From Sphingopyxis sp. (GTDB taxonomy: Bacteria; Pseudomonadota; Alphaproteobacteria; Sphingomonadales; Sphingomonadaceae), in NCBI RefSeq assembly GCF_016793825.1, contig NZ_JAEULM010000019.1, positions 186,001 to 250,000 of the forward strand: a stretch of DNA of 64,000 nucleotides. The letters run 5' to 3'. The translations under genes were made by a program, and so were the position numbers. Position 1 is the first letter of the stretch. Each line of letters opens with the position of its first letter. The notes beneath the pieces were generated by a model, which was given only the letters and a program-made list of their open reading frames with translations, searched no databases and had not been told where the DNA came from. Positions 1-8,677 of this stretch are shown one piece after another.

Positions 1-251
1 AGGCCGGCGGTCTCGGTCCCGAAGGCGACGGTGAAATCATAGATCTTGCTCGCGTCGAGCATCCGCCCGCACAGCTTTGTCGCTTCGCCGAGCGCGATCG
101 GCAGCACCCCCGACGCCAACGGATCGAGCGTTCCGCCATGACCGACCTTGACCTTGCCGAGCCCCGCCTCGCGGCAGACGCGCTTCACCGCGCCCACCGC
201 CTGCGTCGAGCCGAGCCCCACGGGCTTGTCGAGGATGATCCAGCCGTTCAT
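1..251 (-). CDS. truB: tRNA pseudouridine(55) synthase TruB (5' part only)
   Basis: The first 83 codons are present; the gene runs off the left edge. TruB makes pseudouridine 55 in the T-loop of tRNAs. The start ATG at 251 gives MNGWIILDKPVGLGSTQAV, the standard TruB opening, followed by GHGGTLDPLASGVLPIALG, which contains the catalytic Asp of the family. It lies downstream of an exported protein on the same strand. In many proteobacteria truB directly follows rbfA; here about 5 kb separates them. A competing frame starting at 279 is a shadow. Identification is firm. Confidence 0.93.
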   Translation of the reverse strand, partial: MNGWIILDKPVGLGSTQAVGAVKRVCREAGLGKVKVGHGGTLDPLASGVLPIALGEATKLCGRMLDASKIYDFTVAFGTETAG

Positions 252-282
252 CCGCGCGCCCTGCTGGCGCGCGGAGCACTTG

Positions 283-687
283 TCAATTCGACTTAGCGGC
301 CTTTTCGGCTTCTCTCGCGGCTTTCAGCTCCGCCTTGGTCGGCGGCGGCAGCGACGTCACGAAAGATGTGAGCGGACACCGTTGGCGCCGGACAAGAATG
401 GTCGAGAATCGGTCAAGCTGCGACGATCCGCGATTGTCGATGCCGATCCCTTGCGCAAAATTGAGATCGCGGCAGATCGTCGCAAATTTCCCATAGTACC
501 AGCCGCCTTGCCGGCTCTGGATCCAGATGCCGTCTTCGCCGTCGGCCTGCCATGTCTTGATCGTCGTATCATTGGGGAAGCTGATGCTTGCTTCGACGCC
601 CAAGGATGGTGGCCGGGGCTCGTTGGCCGCCGCTGCCGAAAGGGATAGCAGCATGGCGGCCAGGGAGAGTGCGAGTTTCTGTTTCAT
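283..687 (-). CDS. Small exported protein, DUF6491-like
   Basis: 134 residues with a clear signal peptide (MKQKLALSLAAMLLSLSAAA, cleavage near residue 21). The mature part has the pattern W-x-A-D-x-x-x-G-I-W-I-Q, then a W-Y-Y-G-K-F stretch, Cys72 and a D-R-F-S motif. This resembles the DUF6491 exported proteins of sphingomonads, a recollection of the family rather than a search result. The C-terminus is charged and Ala/Lys-rich (KAELKAAREAEKAAKSN). It starts 85 bases downstream of the acetyltransferase and ends 31 bases before truB, so it may be co-transcribed. The function is unknown. The Shine-Dalgarno sequence is weak. Confidence 0.75.
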   Translation of the reverse strand: MKQKLALSLAAMLLSLSAAAANEPRPPSLGVEASISFPNDTTIKTWQADGEDGIWIQSRQGGWYYGKFATICRDLNFAQGIGIDNRGSSQLDRFSTILVRRQRCPLTSFVTSLPPPTKAELKAAREAEKAAKSN

Positions 688-771
688 GTCGAGTCTTTCA
701 GACCAATCGGCCCTGCCCGACTTGTGCGATAGCAGACCGAGTCTGAACCGCCACTGACTTCCCTCGCGCCG

Positions 772-1317
772 TCAGCCGGACGGCACATTCTGCTCACCCG
801 CGAGCAGCGACCAGAGGCCGGTGTCGCGCAGATAGCCCGTCCAGGTGATCCGTTCCGAACGGAGCACACCCTCCTTGGTGCAGCCAAGCTTTGCGACGGC
901 GCCCTGCGACCGCAGGTTCCGCTCATCGATACGGAACTCGATGCGGCGGATGCCGACCGCAAAGGCATGGTCGATCATCAATCGCTTCACCCGCCCGTTG
1001 AAGCCCGTGCCCCGCGCGTCGGGGTGAATATAGCTGTTGCCGATCTCGATCGTCTGCGCCGTCCAGTCGGGGCGCAGCCATGCGGTCATGCCGACCAGCC
1101 GCTCGCCGTCGACGATCGCATAGGGCATCCGGCTTTCATGGCCGATCAGCGTCGTGAAGCTCGCGTCGAAATGCGAGGGATCAAAGCTCGACGAATAGAT
1201 GGTCCAGATGTCGGCGTCGGCCGCGCAGGCCGCGCGCAGCGCTTCCCGATGCGCCTCGACCAGCTTGACGAGTTGCAAACCGCCATCGGCGAGCTCGACG
1301 TACAGCCGATCACGCAT
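772..1317 (-). CDS. GNAT-family N-acetyltransferase
   Basis: 181 residues of the RimJ/RimL-like GNAT type, predicted to transfer an acetyl group from acetyl-CoA to an amine, possibly a protein N-terminus or small molecule. Visible features are the beta-strand region [15 protein letters not shown], then [16 protein letters not shown], which contains the acetyl-CoA-binding Arg/Gly turn, and the late [20 protein letters not shown] stretch typical of this subfamily. Its ATG overlaps the end of tdk by 8 bases (ATGCGTGA), so the two genes are translationally coupled. The substrate is not predictable. Confidence 0.85.
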   Translation of the reverse strand: MRDRLYVELADGGLQLVKLVEAHREALRAACAADADIWTIYSSSFDPSHFDASFTTLIGHESRMPYAIVDGERLVGMTAWLRPDWTAQTIEIGNSYIHPDARGTGFNGRVKRLMIDHAFAVGIRRIEFRIDERNLRSQGAVAKLGCTKEGVLRSERITWTGYLRDTGLWSLLAGEQNVPSG

Positions 1318-1912
1318 GGGTCAGCGCCGCCGAGGCTTCACGCCGCTTCTCCATGAAATGCCGGCGGCACATCGCAACATAACGGTCGTTGCCGCCAATC
1401 TCGGTCTGCGCGCCCGCGACGACTGCGCGGCCGCGCTCGTCGACACGCAGGTTCATTGTCGCCTTGCGCCCGCATTCGCACACCGCCTTCAACTCGACGA
1501 GTGCGTCCGCGATCCCGAGCAGCGCCGCCGAACCCGGAAACAGTTCGGCCGAAAAATCGGTACGCAGGCCATAGCAGAGGACCGGAATGCCAGCCTCGTC
1601 AGCCAGCCGCGCCAGTTGGAACACCTGCGCCTTCGACAGGAACTGCGCCTCGTCGACAAGTACGCAGGACAAGGGTCGCTCGGCATTCTCCGCGCCGATC
1701 GCGGCCCACAGATCGCTGTCGGGATCGAACTTGTGCGCCTCGGCCATCAGCCCGATCCGGCTTGTCACCTGCCCCGCGCCGTACCTGTCGTCGAGCGCCG
1801 CGGTCCACAGCATCGTCTCCATCCCGCGTTCGCGATAGTTGAAATCCGCCTGGAGCAGCGTCGTCGATTTGCCGGCGTTCATGCTGGCATAGTAGAAATA
1901 GAGCTTGGCCAT
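1310..1912 (-). CDS. tdk: Thymidine kinase (type II)
   Basis: 200 residues. It phosphorylates thymidine to dTMP for pyrimidine salvage. It has the P-loop [15 protein letters not shown] near the N-terminus, Walker-B-like [11 protein letters not shown], and a zinc-ribbon-type lasso ([12 protein letters not shown], with a later CRRHF), all typical of bacterial type II thymidine kinases. I chose the ATG at 1912 (MAKLYFYY) because it matches the family's normal start; a longer in-frame extension to 1984 would add 24 atypical residues and run into nsrR. It sits between nsrR and the acetyltransferase, overlapping the latter by 8 bases. Confidence 0.93.
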   Translation of the reverse strand: MAKLYFYYASMNAGKSTTLLQADFNYRERGMETMLWTAALDDRYGAGQVTSRIGLMAEAHKFDPDSDLWAAIGAENAERPLSCVLVDEAQFLSKAQVFQLARLADEAGIPVLCYGLRTDFSAELFPGSAALLGIADALVELKAVCECGRKATMNLRVDERGRAVVAGAQTEIGGNDRYVAMCRRHFMEKRREASAALTHA

Positions 1913-1961
1913 CTTCGCTGCGATACCGTCCTTGTCGCGCTTCGCAATGGGGAATCGGGTG

Positions 1962-2393
1962 TCAGGCGGTGCCGAGCAACGCACGGAACCGCGCGGGCTG
2001 CGGCAGAAGGTCGGCCAGCGTATAATCGTCGAGATAGCGGACGAAAGCGCCCAGCGCGCCGCTCAGCACGCCCTGCAATCCGCACGCACCGCGTACCGGA
2101 CAAGTCGAAGTTACGGGGTCCATGCATTCGACGATTGCATCGAGATTCTCGAACTGGCGAACGACGGCTCCGACATTGATGTCGCCAGCCTCTTTCGCAA
2201 GCCGCATCCCACCGCCGCGACCGCGCTGCGTGGCGACATAGCCAAGCCCCTGCAATCGCTGCGCGATCTTGGCGAGATGATTGCGCGAAATATCATACCG
2301 GCCGGCGATCTCGTCCACCGACATTTTTTCGCCGGTGGCACCGAGCGCCATCAGGATGCGCAGGGCATAATCGCTGTGCAGGCTCAATCGCAT
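1962..2393 (-). CDS. nsrR: Rrf2-family regulator, NsrR type
   Basis: 143 residues. NsrR is an Fe-S repressor that senses nitric oxide. The winged helix ([15 protein letters not shown], then [19 protein letters not shown]) and the three-cysteine cluster motif [18 protein letters not shown] fit NsrR, and also separate it from generic Rrf2 proteins lacking cysteines. It is divergent from a truncated haemoglobin gene, a common NsrR target. The ATG at 2393 is the family's normal start, yet no Shine-Dalgarno sequence precedes it and an ATATGCATAT palindrome lies 3 bases upstream, so the message may be leaderless. Another Rrf2 subtype such as RirA or IscR is less likely, given the neighbours. Confidence 0.85.
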   Translation of the reverse strand: MRLSLHSDYALRILMALGATGEKMSVDEIAGRYDISRNHLAKIAQRLQGLGYVATQRGRGGGMRLAKEAGDINVGAVVRQFENLDAIVECMDPVTSTCPVRGACGLQGVLSGALGAFVRYLDDYTLADLLPQPARFRALLGTA

Positions 2394-2396
2394 AAA

Positions 2397-2455
2397 ATAT
2401 GCATATCAGATATTGCTTTTGGTCTCAATCCCGAATAAAAGGTATTTCAAATACC
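2397..2455. promoter_or_regulatory. Divergent promoter with candidate NsrR operators
   Basis: The 80-base gap between nsrR and the haemoglobin gene is AT-rich compared with its surroundings. It holds a perfect 15-base palindrome, GGTATTTCAAATACC (2441-2455), 18 bases before the haemoglobin ATG, and ATATGCATAT (2397-2406) next to the nsrR start. The first resembles the ATTTnAAAT core of published proteobacterial NsrR sites. Assignment to NsrR is an inference from this resemblance and from location. Confidence 0.55.
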
Positions 2456-2473
2456 AATTATTGAGTCGAGACC

Positions 2474-2950
2474 ATGAAACGGACCGTCCCCGCCCACCCC
2501 CATGCGATCGCCGCCCGCGAGGAGCGCCGCGCCGAAGCGCTTGCCATGGGAATCGACGAAGACTTCATCGCGGTGCTGGTCGATCGCTTCTACACCACCA
2601 TCCGCGCCGACGCCGAACTCGGCCCGATCTTCAACGAACGCGTTCGGGACTGGCCGGCGCATCTCCAACAGATGAACCGCTTCTGGCAGTCGATCCTGCT
2701 CGGCGCCGGAAACTTCACGGGCAATCCGATGATGAAGCATCTGGCGATCCCGACGATCGGCCAGGAGCATTTCCAGCGCTGGCTGGGCCTTTTCTACGAA
2801 ACGCTGCGCGACGTCGCGCCGACGCCGGAGGCGACCGCACAGGTCGGCTCGCGCGCGCGGATGATCGCCGAAAGCCTGCTCACCGGAATATGGGTCCATC
2901 GCGACCGGAACCAGGATTTGTCGAAGAAAGTGGAGCTCCCCCATGTTTGA
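2474..2950 (+). CDS. Group III truncated haemoglobin
   Basis: 158 residues. It probably binds NO or O2 and protects against nitrosative stress in the cytoplasm. It has the 2-on-2 globin pattern: VDRFYTTIRADAELGPIF, then a W-x-F/L-rich helix (LQQMNRFWQSILLG), and a region KHLAIPTIGQEHFQRWLGLF that matches the proximal-His segment of group III (Ctb-like) globins. It is the first plus-strand gene of a tight set. Its stop overlaps the next start by 8 bases (ATGTTTGA). An N-terminal extension (MKRTVPAHPHAIAAREERRA) precedes the globin fold. Confidence 0.87.
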   Translation: MKRTVPAHPHAIAAREERRAEALAMGIDEDFIAVLVDRFYTTIRADAELGPIFNERVRDWPAHLQQMNRFWQSILLGAGNFTGNPMMKHLAIPTIGQEHFQRWLGLFYETLRDVAPTPEATAQVGSRARMIAESLLTGIWVHRDRNQDLSKKVELPHV

Positions 2951-3365
2951 CTATCTCACATCGGACCATGACAAGGCCGCCGTCCATCTGTCCAACGACC
3001 CGCATGAAGTGAACGGGATGCAGGCGGGTTTCCAGCTACCGCGCGGAATCTGGCACGGCATGTTCGCGTTCTACGCCATCTTCTTCATGGGGATCGCCGC
3101 CGCGACCGGGCGCGACGCCGCGACGGTGTTCATGCTTGTCGTCTCGCTGCTCTACATGCTGATGTTCTTCGGCATGGCTGGCATCCTCAATGCCCAGAAG
3201 GGCACCGAACATGCCTCGCCGCTCGATCGCAGCGACGGCGTCCTCCAGACGTGGACGGGACCGATGGACCGTCACACGGTGGCCGCGCAAATCCTCACCG
3301 TGCCGGCCGGATTCGCGTTCCTCGGCGTGACATTTTTCGTCATTCGCGCGACTGCGGGCTTCTGA
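2943..3365 (+). CDS. Small membrane protein of the nitrosative cluster
   Basis: 140 residues with a hydrophilic N-terminus of about 35 residues and three hydrophobic segments (around residues 37-55, 60-82 and 118-137). No family is recognised. The second segment is rich in Met and Phe (YMLMFFGMAGIL). The hydrophilic middle carries DRSDGVLQTWTGPMDRHT. Position is the only guide to its job: its start overlaps the haemoglobin gene by 8 bases and it ends 2 bases before the DUF1971 gene, so all three are very likely one transcript under the same NO-responsive control. Confidence 0.8.
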   Translation: MFDYLTSDHDKAAVHLSNDPHEVNGMQAGFQLPRGIWHGMFAFYAIFFMGIAAATGRDAATVFMLVVSLLYMLMFFGMAGILNAQKGTEHASPLDRSDGVLQTWTGPMDRHTVAAQILTVPAGFAFLGVTFFVIRATAGF

Positions 3366-3367
3366 CG

Positions 3368-3691
3368 ATGGCAACGGCGCCGATCGCTGACCGCGAGCCC
3401 GCCCTTCCCGCCGAGGCGCAGCCCTATCGCCACCTCGGCCCGTTCGATGCCGACGCCATTCCCAAGGGGCTGTGGGGTCGGCACGCGCTCAAGGATGGAG
3501 TGTGGGGCATGCTTTCGATCGAGGCCGGGTCGATCGGTTTCCAATGGGACGATGCGCAGGGCGGCGGACGCCTTCTGTCGGCCGGCGACGTCCTGCTGAT
3601 CCCACCGACCGTCCCGCACCATCTCGACCATCGGGGTCCGGTCACCATCACCCTTGCCTTCTGTGCCATTCCGGAAACCGCCGCCGCTTGA
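3368..3691 (+). CDS. DUF1971 (YeaR/TehB-like) protein
   Basis: 107 residues with a cupin-like beta fold. The motif LPAEAQPYRHLGPFDADAIP followed by KGLWGRHALKDGVWG, the LSAGDVLLIPPTVPHHLD turn and a closing ITLAFCAIP match the DUF1971 family, which includes E. coli YeaR and the C-terminal domain of some tellurite-resistance TehB proteins. E. coli yeaR is known to be induced by nitrate and NO, which fits this cluster. The biochemical activity is not established. The start at 3368 is 3 bases after the preceding stop. Confidence 0.82.
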   Translation: MATAPIADREPALPAEAQPYRHLGPFDADAIPKGLWGRHALKDGVWGMLSIEAGSIGFQWDDAQGGGRLLSAGDVLLIPPTVPHHLDHRGPVTITLAFCAIPETAAA

Positions 3692-3710
3692 CTCATTCGG
3701 AGCCGCTGCC

Positions 3711-3724
3711 ATGCTGCGCAGCAT
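3711..3724. promoter_or_regulatory. Perfect 14-base palindrome before the acyltransferase
   Basis: ATGCTGCGCAGCAT, followed by a second partial copy (GCAGCATAAC, 3731-3740). It lies 32 bases upstream of the acyltransferase ATG, so it may be an operator or a short hairpin in the leader. No regulator is assigned. Confidence 0.4.
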
Positions 3725-3756
3725 AAAGTCGCAGCATAACAGTGGGGAGAGCGACC

Positions 3757-5175
3757 ATGCGGCTGATGCCGGTGACCGACGCGATGTTCCTGGTCGCAGA
3801 GACGCGCGAAACGCCGATGCATGTCGGGGGCGTCAATCTCTATACCTTGCCCGACAAGGTCGACGAGACCGAATGGCTCAACGAAATGCTCGCGCTCCTG
3901 CGTCAGCAGGAGGGGCTGCGGCGACCGTTCAGCGAAGTGCTGAAGCTGACCCCGTTCGGCCAATATGGACCGATCCGCCTTGTCCCCGACAAGGACATCG
4001 ACATGCACTATCATGTCCGGGCCGCGGCGCTTCCCAAGCCGGGGCGCTATCGCGAGATGTTCGAACTCGCCTCGCGCCTTCACGGCACCCTGCTCGACCG
4101 CACCCGACCCATGTGGGAAATCACGCTGATCTCGGGACTGCCCAACCGCCAGATCGCGACCTATTTCAAGATCCATCACGCCTTCATGGACGGCGCCAGT
4201 TCGATGCATTTCACCAATGCGATGCTGAGCAACGACAAGAATTACAAGCCCACCGCGTCGCCGATGTCGGTCGAGGTCTATGAGGCCTACAAGCGCAAGT
4301 TCCCGACCGCCAGGAAGGCGCCGACCCCCAGCATCACCGACATCAAGGCGATCGGCGCCTTTTTGAAGGAGCAATGGGGCAACAGCGTCGGAGTGACCAA
4401 GGCGCTCAACCAATATGCCGCCGCGATGTTCGGTCTCGGCGGCGGCGACCTCACGACGCCCTGGGCTGGGCTGCCGCGCACCAGCTTCAACCGCAACATC
4501 ACCGGCGCGCGGCGCTTCGTCGCGCAAAGCTGGTCGCTCGAGCGCGTGCGCGCGATGGGCAAGGCATATGACGGCACGATCAACGATGCGGTGCTGGCCA
4601 TGTGTTCGGGCGCGATGCGCAAATATCTGCAGTCGCTGAACGAACTGCCCGACAAACCGCTGAAAGCGATGGCGCCGGTGTCGATCCGCGCCAAGGACGA
4701 TATCGATTCGGGCAATTCGGTTGCGGCGGTGACCGCCAATCTCGCGACGCATATCGACGATCCGGCCGAGCGCATGCGGACGATCCAGGCGTCGATGAAT
4801 GCAGCCAAGGCGCAACTGCGCGAAATGACCGCGCAGCAGATCCAGATCTATACAGCCATCACGCAAATGCCGCAGATGCTGACCGCGCTGACACGGACCG
4901 CCGACCGATTCCCGGCGTACAGCGTCACCATCTCGAACGTACCCGGCCCGCGCGAGCAGCTTTACTGGAACGGCGCCCGCCTCGACGGCATGTATCCGGC
5001 AAGCATTCCCGTCGACGGCATGGCGATGAACATCACACAGGTGTCGAACAACAAGAATATCGATTTTGGCATCACCGCCTGCCGCCGCAGCGTCCCGCAT
5101 GTCCAGCGGCTAATCGATTATCTGGAGGACGCGCTGGTCGAGCTGGAGGAAGCGGCGGGGATCAAAGGGAAATAG
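3757..5175 (+). CDS. WS/DGAT-family O-acyltransferase
   Basis: 472 residues. This family esterifies acyl-CoA to fatty alcohols (wax esters) or diacylglycerol (storage lipid) at the inner membrane. The active-site motif HHxxxDG is present as HHAFMDGAS near residue 150, and the C-terminal TISNVPGPREQLYWNGARL block is characteristic. I chose the ATG at 3757 because GGGGAGAG precedes it; a GTG 15 bases upstream is also open. Length and layout match the Acinetobacter AtfA/Mycobacterium Tgs group. It stands alone between the DUF1971 gene and a repeat. Whether it makes wax or triacylglycerol cannot be read from sequence. Confidence 0.9.
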   Translation: MRLMPVTDAMFLVAETRETPMHVGGVNLYTLPDKVDETEWLNEMLALLRQQEGLRRPFSEVLKLTPFGQYGPIRLVPDKDIDMHYHVRAAALPKPGRYREMFELASRLHGTLLDRTRPMWEITLISGLPNRQIATYFKIHHAFMDGASSMHFTNAMLSNDKNYKPTASPMSVEVYEAYKRKFPTARKAPTPSITDIKAIGAFLKEQWGNSVGVTKALNQYAAAMFGLGGGDLTTPWAGLPRTSFNRNITGARRFVAQSWSLERVRAMGKAYDGTINDAVLAMCSGAMRKYLQSLNELPDKPLKAMAPVSIRAKDDIDSGNSVAAVTANLATHIDDPAERMRTIQASMNAAKAQLREMTAQQIQIYTAITQMPQMLTALTRTADRFPAYSVTISNVPGPREQLYWNGARLDGMYPASIPVDGMAMNITQVSNNKNIDFGITACRRSVPHVQRLIDYLEDALVELEEAAGIKGK

Positions 5176-5187
5176 TCCTATCAGCGT

Positions 5188-5280
5188 CGTCATTGCGAGG
5201 AACCTAGCGACGAAGCAATTCCCAGCTGTCGGAAATGCGGGACCATAGCTGGCGGTTGCTTCGCTTCGCTCGCAATGACG
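5188..5280. repeat. REP-like element, GTCATTGCGAGG type
   Basis: The ends are near-inverted copies: CGTCATTGCGAGGA at the left and GCTCGCAATGACG at the right, with an internal GCGACGAAGCAATTCC / GGTTGCTTCGCTTCGC pairing. This matches a dispersed palindromic repeat common in sphingomonads and other alphaproteobacteria. It lies between the converging acyltransferase and rbfA and may also act as a bidirectional hairpin. Confidence 0.7.
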
Positions 5281-5296
5281 TAGGAAATGAACGACG

Positions 5297-5698
5297 CTAT
5301 TCGCCCGCGCCACCCTCCAAATCCCGCGCCACCTTGGGGTCGCGCAGCAGCTTTTCAATGTGGCTCGCCTCGTCGAAGCTTTCGTCGGGCAGGAATTTGA
5401 GTTTCGCCGCATATTTCATGCGAACGCGGTGCGCGACCTCGCGCTGGAGATAGGCGGTGTTGGTGCGCAGCGCCTTGATCACCGCCTCCTCGTCGCGACC
5501 GAGCAAGGGTTTCACGAAGACCGTCGCATGGCGCAGGTCGGGCGACATGCGCACTTCGGTGATGCTCACCGGGTGCTTGGCAAGCACATCGTCGTGAACG
5601 TCGCCGCGCTGCAGGATTTCGCTCAGCACATGGCGCACCTGTTCGCCCACGCGCAGGACGCGGACCGAAGGGCCTTCGGATTTTTCGTTATGACGCAT
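5297..5698 (-). CDS. rbfA: 30S ribosome-binding factor RbfA
   Basis: 133 residues. RbfA binds the 16S rRNA 5' region and helps late maturation of the 30S subunit. [19 protein letters not shown], then [19 protein letters not shown] and the [20 protein letters not shown] block are the usual RbfA signatures. It overlaps the thioesterase gene by 11 bases and is the last gene of the rimP-nusA-ylxR-infB run. The expected downstream truB is absent at this end and lies about 5 kb away. Confidence 0.95.
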   Translation of the reverse strand: MRHNEKSEGPSVRVLRVGEQVRHVLSEILQRGDVHDDVLAKHPVSITEVRMSPDLRHATVFVKPLLGRDEEAVIKALRTNTAYLQREVAHRVRMKYAAKLKFLPDESFDEASHIEKLLRDPKVARDLEGGAGE

Positions 5699-6107
5699 TT
5701 CGATTCAATTCCATGATCCGCGCGCTCGACGTGGCACGCGCCAGAAGCTCGCCGCTTTCGTCGAACAATTCGGCTTCGAGAAAGGCGACCGACCGGCCGC
5801 GCCCAACGACGCGCCCCTTGCCGATGACCCGCCCGGGCATGACGGGTTTCAGGAAGCTGACGTTGATGTCGATCGACGCCGGAACCTCCGCGCCGCCGGT
5901 CATGCTGACCAGCGCGGGTCCCATCGTGTCGTCGAGCATCGCAGCGACAAACCCGCCCTGCACGGTTCCCCGCGGATTGAGCATCTGTGCGGTCGGATGA
6001 AAGGCAATCTCGATCCGGCCCTCGTCAGGATATTCGGCGATCAATTCCCACCCCAGCAGCTGGGCACAGGGCGGGGCCGGAAACCGGCTGAAAAAACTCT
6101 CAGCCAT
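5688..6107 (-). CDS. PaaI-family hotdog thioesterase
   Basis: 139 residues with a single hotdog domain, predicted to hydrolyse an acyl-CoA or aryl-CoA thioester. The motif [20 protein letters not shown] holds the active-site region (Asn/Gly and the Asp of the helix), and [18 protein letters not shown] is the typical strand that follows. It is inserted between infB (16 bases) and rbfA (11-base overlap), so it is co-transcribed with translation factors without an obvious functional tie. The physiological substrate is unknown. Confidence 0.87.
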   Translation of the reverse strand: MAESFFSRFPAPPCAQLLGWELIAEYPDEGRIEIAFHPTAQMLNPRGTVQGGFVAAMLDDTMGPALVSMTGGAEVPASIDINVSFLKPVMPGRVIGKGRVVGRGRSVAFLEAELFDESGELLARATSSARIMELNRNAS

Positions 6108-6122
6108 ATTCCTGCCCTCCCG

Positions 6123-8660
6123 TTACAGCGTGCGTTCGCGTAGTTCGACCTCGAAGACCTCAAGGTGGTCGCCCGGCTTGATGTCGTTGGTGTCCGCCAG
6201 CACGACACCGCATTCCAGGCCCGCGCGCACTTCGGCGACGTCGTCCTTGAAGCGGCGGAGCGAGGCGATGGTCGTCGCCGAGACGATGACGTCCTCGCGC
6301 GTAAGGCGCGCATGGAGCCCCTTGCGGATGACGCCTTCGAGCACCAGCAGACCCGCCGCCTTGTCGCGCTTGCCGGCCGGGAACACTTCCTTGACCTCGG
6401 CGCGGCCGACGACGTTTTCGATACGCTCCGGCCCCAGTTCGCCCGCCATCTCCTTCGCGACTTCTTCGGTCAGGTGATAGATGACATCATAGTACATGAA
6501 GCGCACTTTTTCGCGGTTCGCGATCTCGCGGGCCTTGGCATTCGGGCGGACGTTGAAGCCGATGATCGGCGCGCCCGAAGCGGCCGCCAGCGTCACATCG
6601 CTCTCGGTGATCGCGCCGGCGCCCGACTGAAGCACGCGAACGCGGATCTCGTCGGTCGACAGACGGTTGAGCGCATTGACGATCGCTTCGACCGAACCCT
6701 GCACATCGCCCTTGATGACCACGGGATATTCGATGACCTTCGCCTTGTCGGCAAGGGCCGAGAACATGCCTTCGAGGCTGACCGGTGCCTGCGCCGTCCG
6801 CTTGCGAAGCGCCTGCTCCTGACGATAGGCCGCCACTTCGCGCGCACGCGCTTCATTCTCCACGACGGTCAGCGTGTCGCCGGCCATCGGGACGCCGCCA
6901 AGGCCCAGGACCTCGACCGGCATCGATGGCCCCGCCTGCTTGACCTGCCGGCCCTGATCGTCGACCAGCGCGCGAACACGGCCGCTTTCGGCACCGCAAA
7001 CAAAGATGTCTCCAACCTTGAGCGTACCGCGACGGACGAGGATCGTCGCGACCGGACCGCGCCCCTTGTCGAGCTTCGCTTCGACCACCGTGCCTTCGGC
7101 GGCGCGGTCGGGATTGGCCTTGAGCTCCATGATCTCGGCCTGGACCGCGATCGCGTCCAGCAGCTTGTCGAGACCGGTCTTCTTGAGCGCCGACACTTCG
7201 ACATTCTGAACGTCGCCGCCCATTTCCTCGACCACCAGCTCATGCTCGAGCAGGCGTTCGCGGACGCGCTGCGGGTTCGCGCCTTCCTTGTCGACCTTGT
7301 TGATCGCGACGATGATCGGCACGCCGGCCGCCTTCGCGTGGTTGATCGCCTCGATCGATTGCGGCTTCAGCCCATCGTCGGCCGCCACCACCAGAATAAC
7401 GATGTCGGTGACGTTGGCGCCGCGCTGACGCATTTCGGTAAAGGCTTCGTGACCCGGCGTGTCGAGGAACGTGACCAGCGACCCGTCGGGCGTCTTCACC
7501 TGATAGGCGCCGATATGCTGCGTGATGCCACCGGCCTCGCCCGCCTGCACATTCGCGCCGCGGAGGGCGTCGAGAAGGCTGGTCTTGCCGTGATCGACAT
7601 GGCCCATGATCGTGACAACCGGCGCGCGCGGCTTCAGTGCCTCCGGCGCATCGACATCTTCGTCATGGCGAATGTCGATGTCGGCTTCGCTGACGCGCTT
7701 GATCTCGTGCCCGAACTCGGTGACGAGCAGTTCTGCGGTATCCTGATCGATCGTCTGGTTGACGGTGACCGGCATACCCATCTTGAACAGCGCCTTCACC
7801 AGATCCGCGCCCTTTTCGGCCATGCGGTTGGCAAGGTCCTGAACCGTGATGCTGTCAGGAACGACGACTTCGCGAACCTGCTTTTCGCGCGGACCCGAAG
7901 AGACCTGGTGCGATCTCTTTTCCTTTTCGCGCGCGCGCTTCAGCGCCGCAAGGCTGCGCGCGCGCGCGCCTTCGTCATCATTGAGCGCGCGCGTGACGGT
8001 CAGCTTGCCCGACTGGCGGCGATTGTCGGCGCCGCGGGTCGCCTTGGGCTCGGGGCGCTTGGGTTCAGGGCGCTTCGGGGCTTCGACGGGCGTAAAGCGG
8101 CGCGGTGCCGGTGCGGCGCTGGTCGTCGACCGCGGCGCAGCTTCGCCCTGCGGCTCGGCAGCAGCGGGGGCCTCGACCGCCGGGGCCGGCGTCGCGACCT
8201 CAGGGGCGGGCGCGGATACGGCTTCGGCCGCCTTCACGGCCTTGCCTTCACGCGCTTCGTTGGCGCGCGCCTTTTCCTCTTCGGCGGCGCGCGCACGCGC
8301 GGCCTCGTCCCGGCGACGGTTTTCCTCAAGCGAGGCCATCCGCGCTTCTTCGGCTTCACGCAGCAGTTGTGCCTGCCGCTCCTGGCGCGACATCAGGCTG
8401 TCGACCTTCGGCGCAGCCGGCGGAGGTGTCGGGGCGGGAGCCGGCGCCGGAGCGGGTGCCGGAGCCGCCTGGACTTCTTCGATCTCGGGCGCGGGCGCCG
8501 CCTCTCCCGGGCGGCCGAGCACGCGGCGGCGCTTCACCTCGACCACCACCGTATTGCGGCGGCCGTGGCTGAATTGCTGCTGTACCTGGCCGGCCTCAAC
8601 CGTCCGCTTCAGCCCCAGTGGCTTGCGGGTAAGGGTCGGCTTGTCCTGTTCGTCGCTCAT
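6123..8660 (-). CDS. infB: Translation initiation factor IF-2
   Basis: 845 residues. IF-2 is the GTPase that places fMet-tRNA on the 30S subunit. It shows the short N-terminal IF2 motif ([20 protein letters not shown]), a long Ala/Pro/Glu-rich and Arg-rich linker (about residues 60-240), the IF2_N domain, then the G domain with [16 protein letters not shown] near residue 350, [12 protein letters not shown] and NKVD, and the C-terminal domains II-IV. The linker contains a Pro-Ala repeat tract at about 68-85. It starts 17 bases after ylxR. Confidence 0.97.
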   Translation of the reverse strand: MSDEQDKPTLTRKPLGLKRTVEAGQVQQQFSHGRRNTVVVEVKRRRVLGRPGEAAPAPEIEEVQAAPAPAPAPAPAPTPPPAAPKVDSLMSRQERQAQLLREAEEARMASLEENRRRDEAARARAAEEEKARANEAREGKAVKAAEAVSAPAPEVATPAPAVEAPAAAEPQGEAAPRSTTSAAPAPRRFTPVEAPKRPEPKRPEPKATRGADNRRQSGKLTVTRALNDDEGARARSLAALKRAREKEKRSHQVSSGPREKQVREVVVPDSITVQDLANRMAEKGADLVKALFKMGMPVTVNQTIDQDTAELLVTEFGHEIKRVSEADIDIRHDEDVDAPEALKPRAPVVTIMGHVDHGKTSLLDALRGANVQAGEAGGITQHIGAYQVKTPDGSLVTFLDTPGHEAFTEMRQRGANVTDIVILVVAADDGLKPQSIEAINHAKAAGVPIIVAINKVDKEGANPQRVRERLLEHELVVEEMGGDVQNVEVSALKKTGLDKLLDAIAVQAEIMELKANPDRAAEGTVVEAKLDKGRGPVATILVRRGTLKVGDIFVCGAESGRVRALVDDQGRQVKQAGPSMPVEVLGLGGVPMAGDTLTVVENEARAREVAAYRQEQALRKRTAQAPVSLEGMFSALADKAKVIEYPVVIKGDVQGSVEAIVNALNRLSTDEIRVRVLQSGAGAITESDVTLAAASGAPIIGFNVRPNAKAREIANREKVRFMYYDVIYHLTEEVAKEMAGELGPERIENVVGRAEVKEVFPAGKRDKAAGLLVLEGVIRKGLHARLTREDVIVSATTIASLRRFKDDVAEVRAGLECGVVLADTNDIKPGDHLEVFEVELRERTL

Positions 8661-8677
8661 TTAGACTTCTTGTTCCT

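Noticed and set aside
3424-5100. 558-codon open frame antisense to the acyltransferase
   Set aside because: Shadow of the WS/DGAT gene; it also crosses two separate plus-strand genes.
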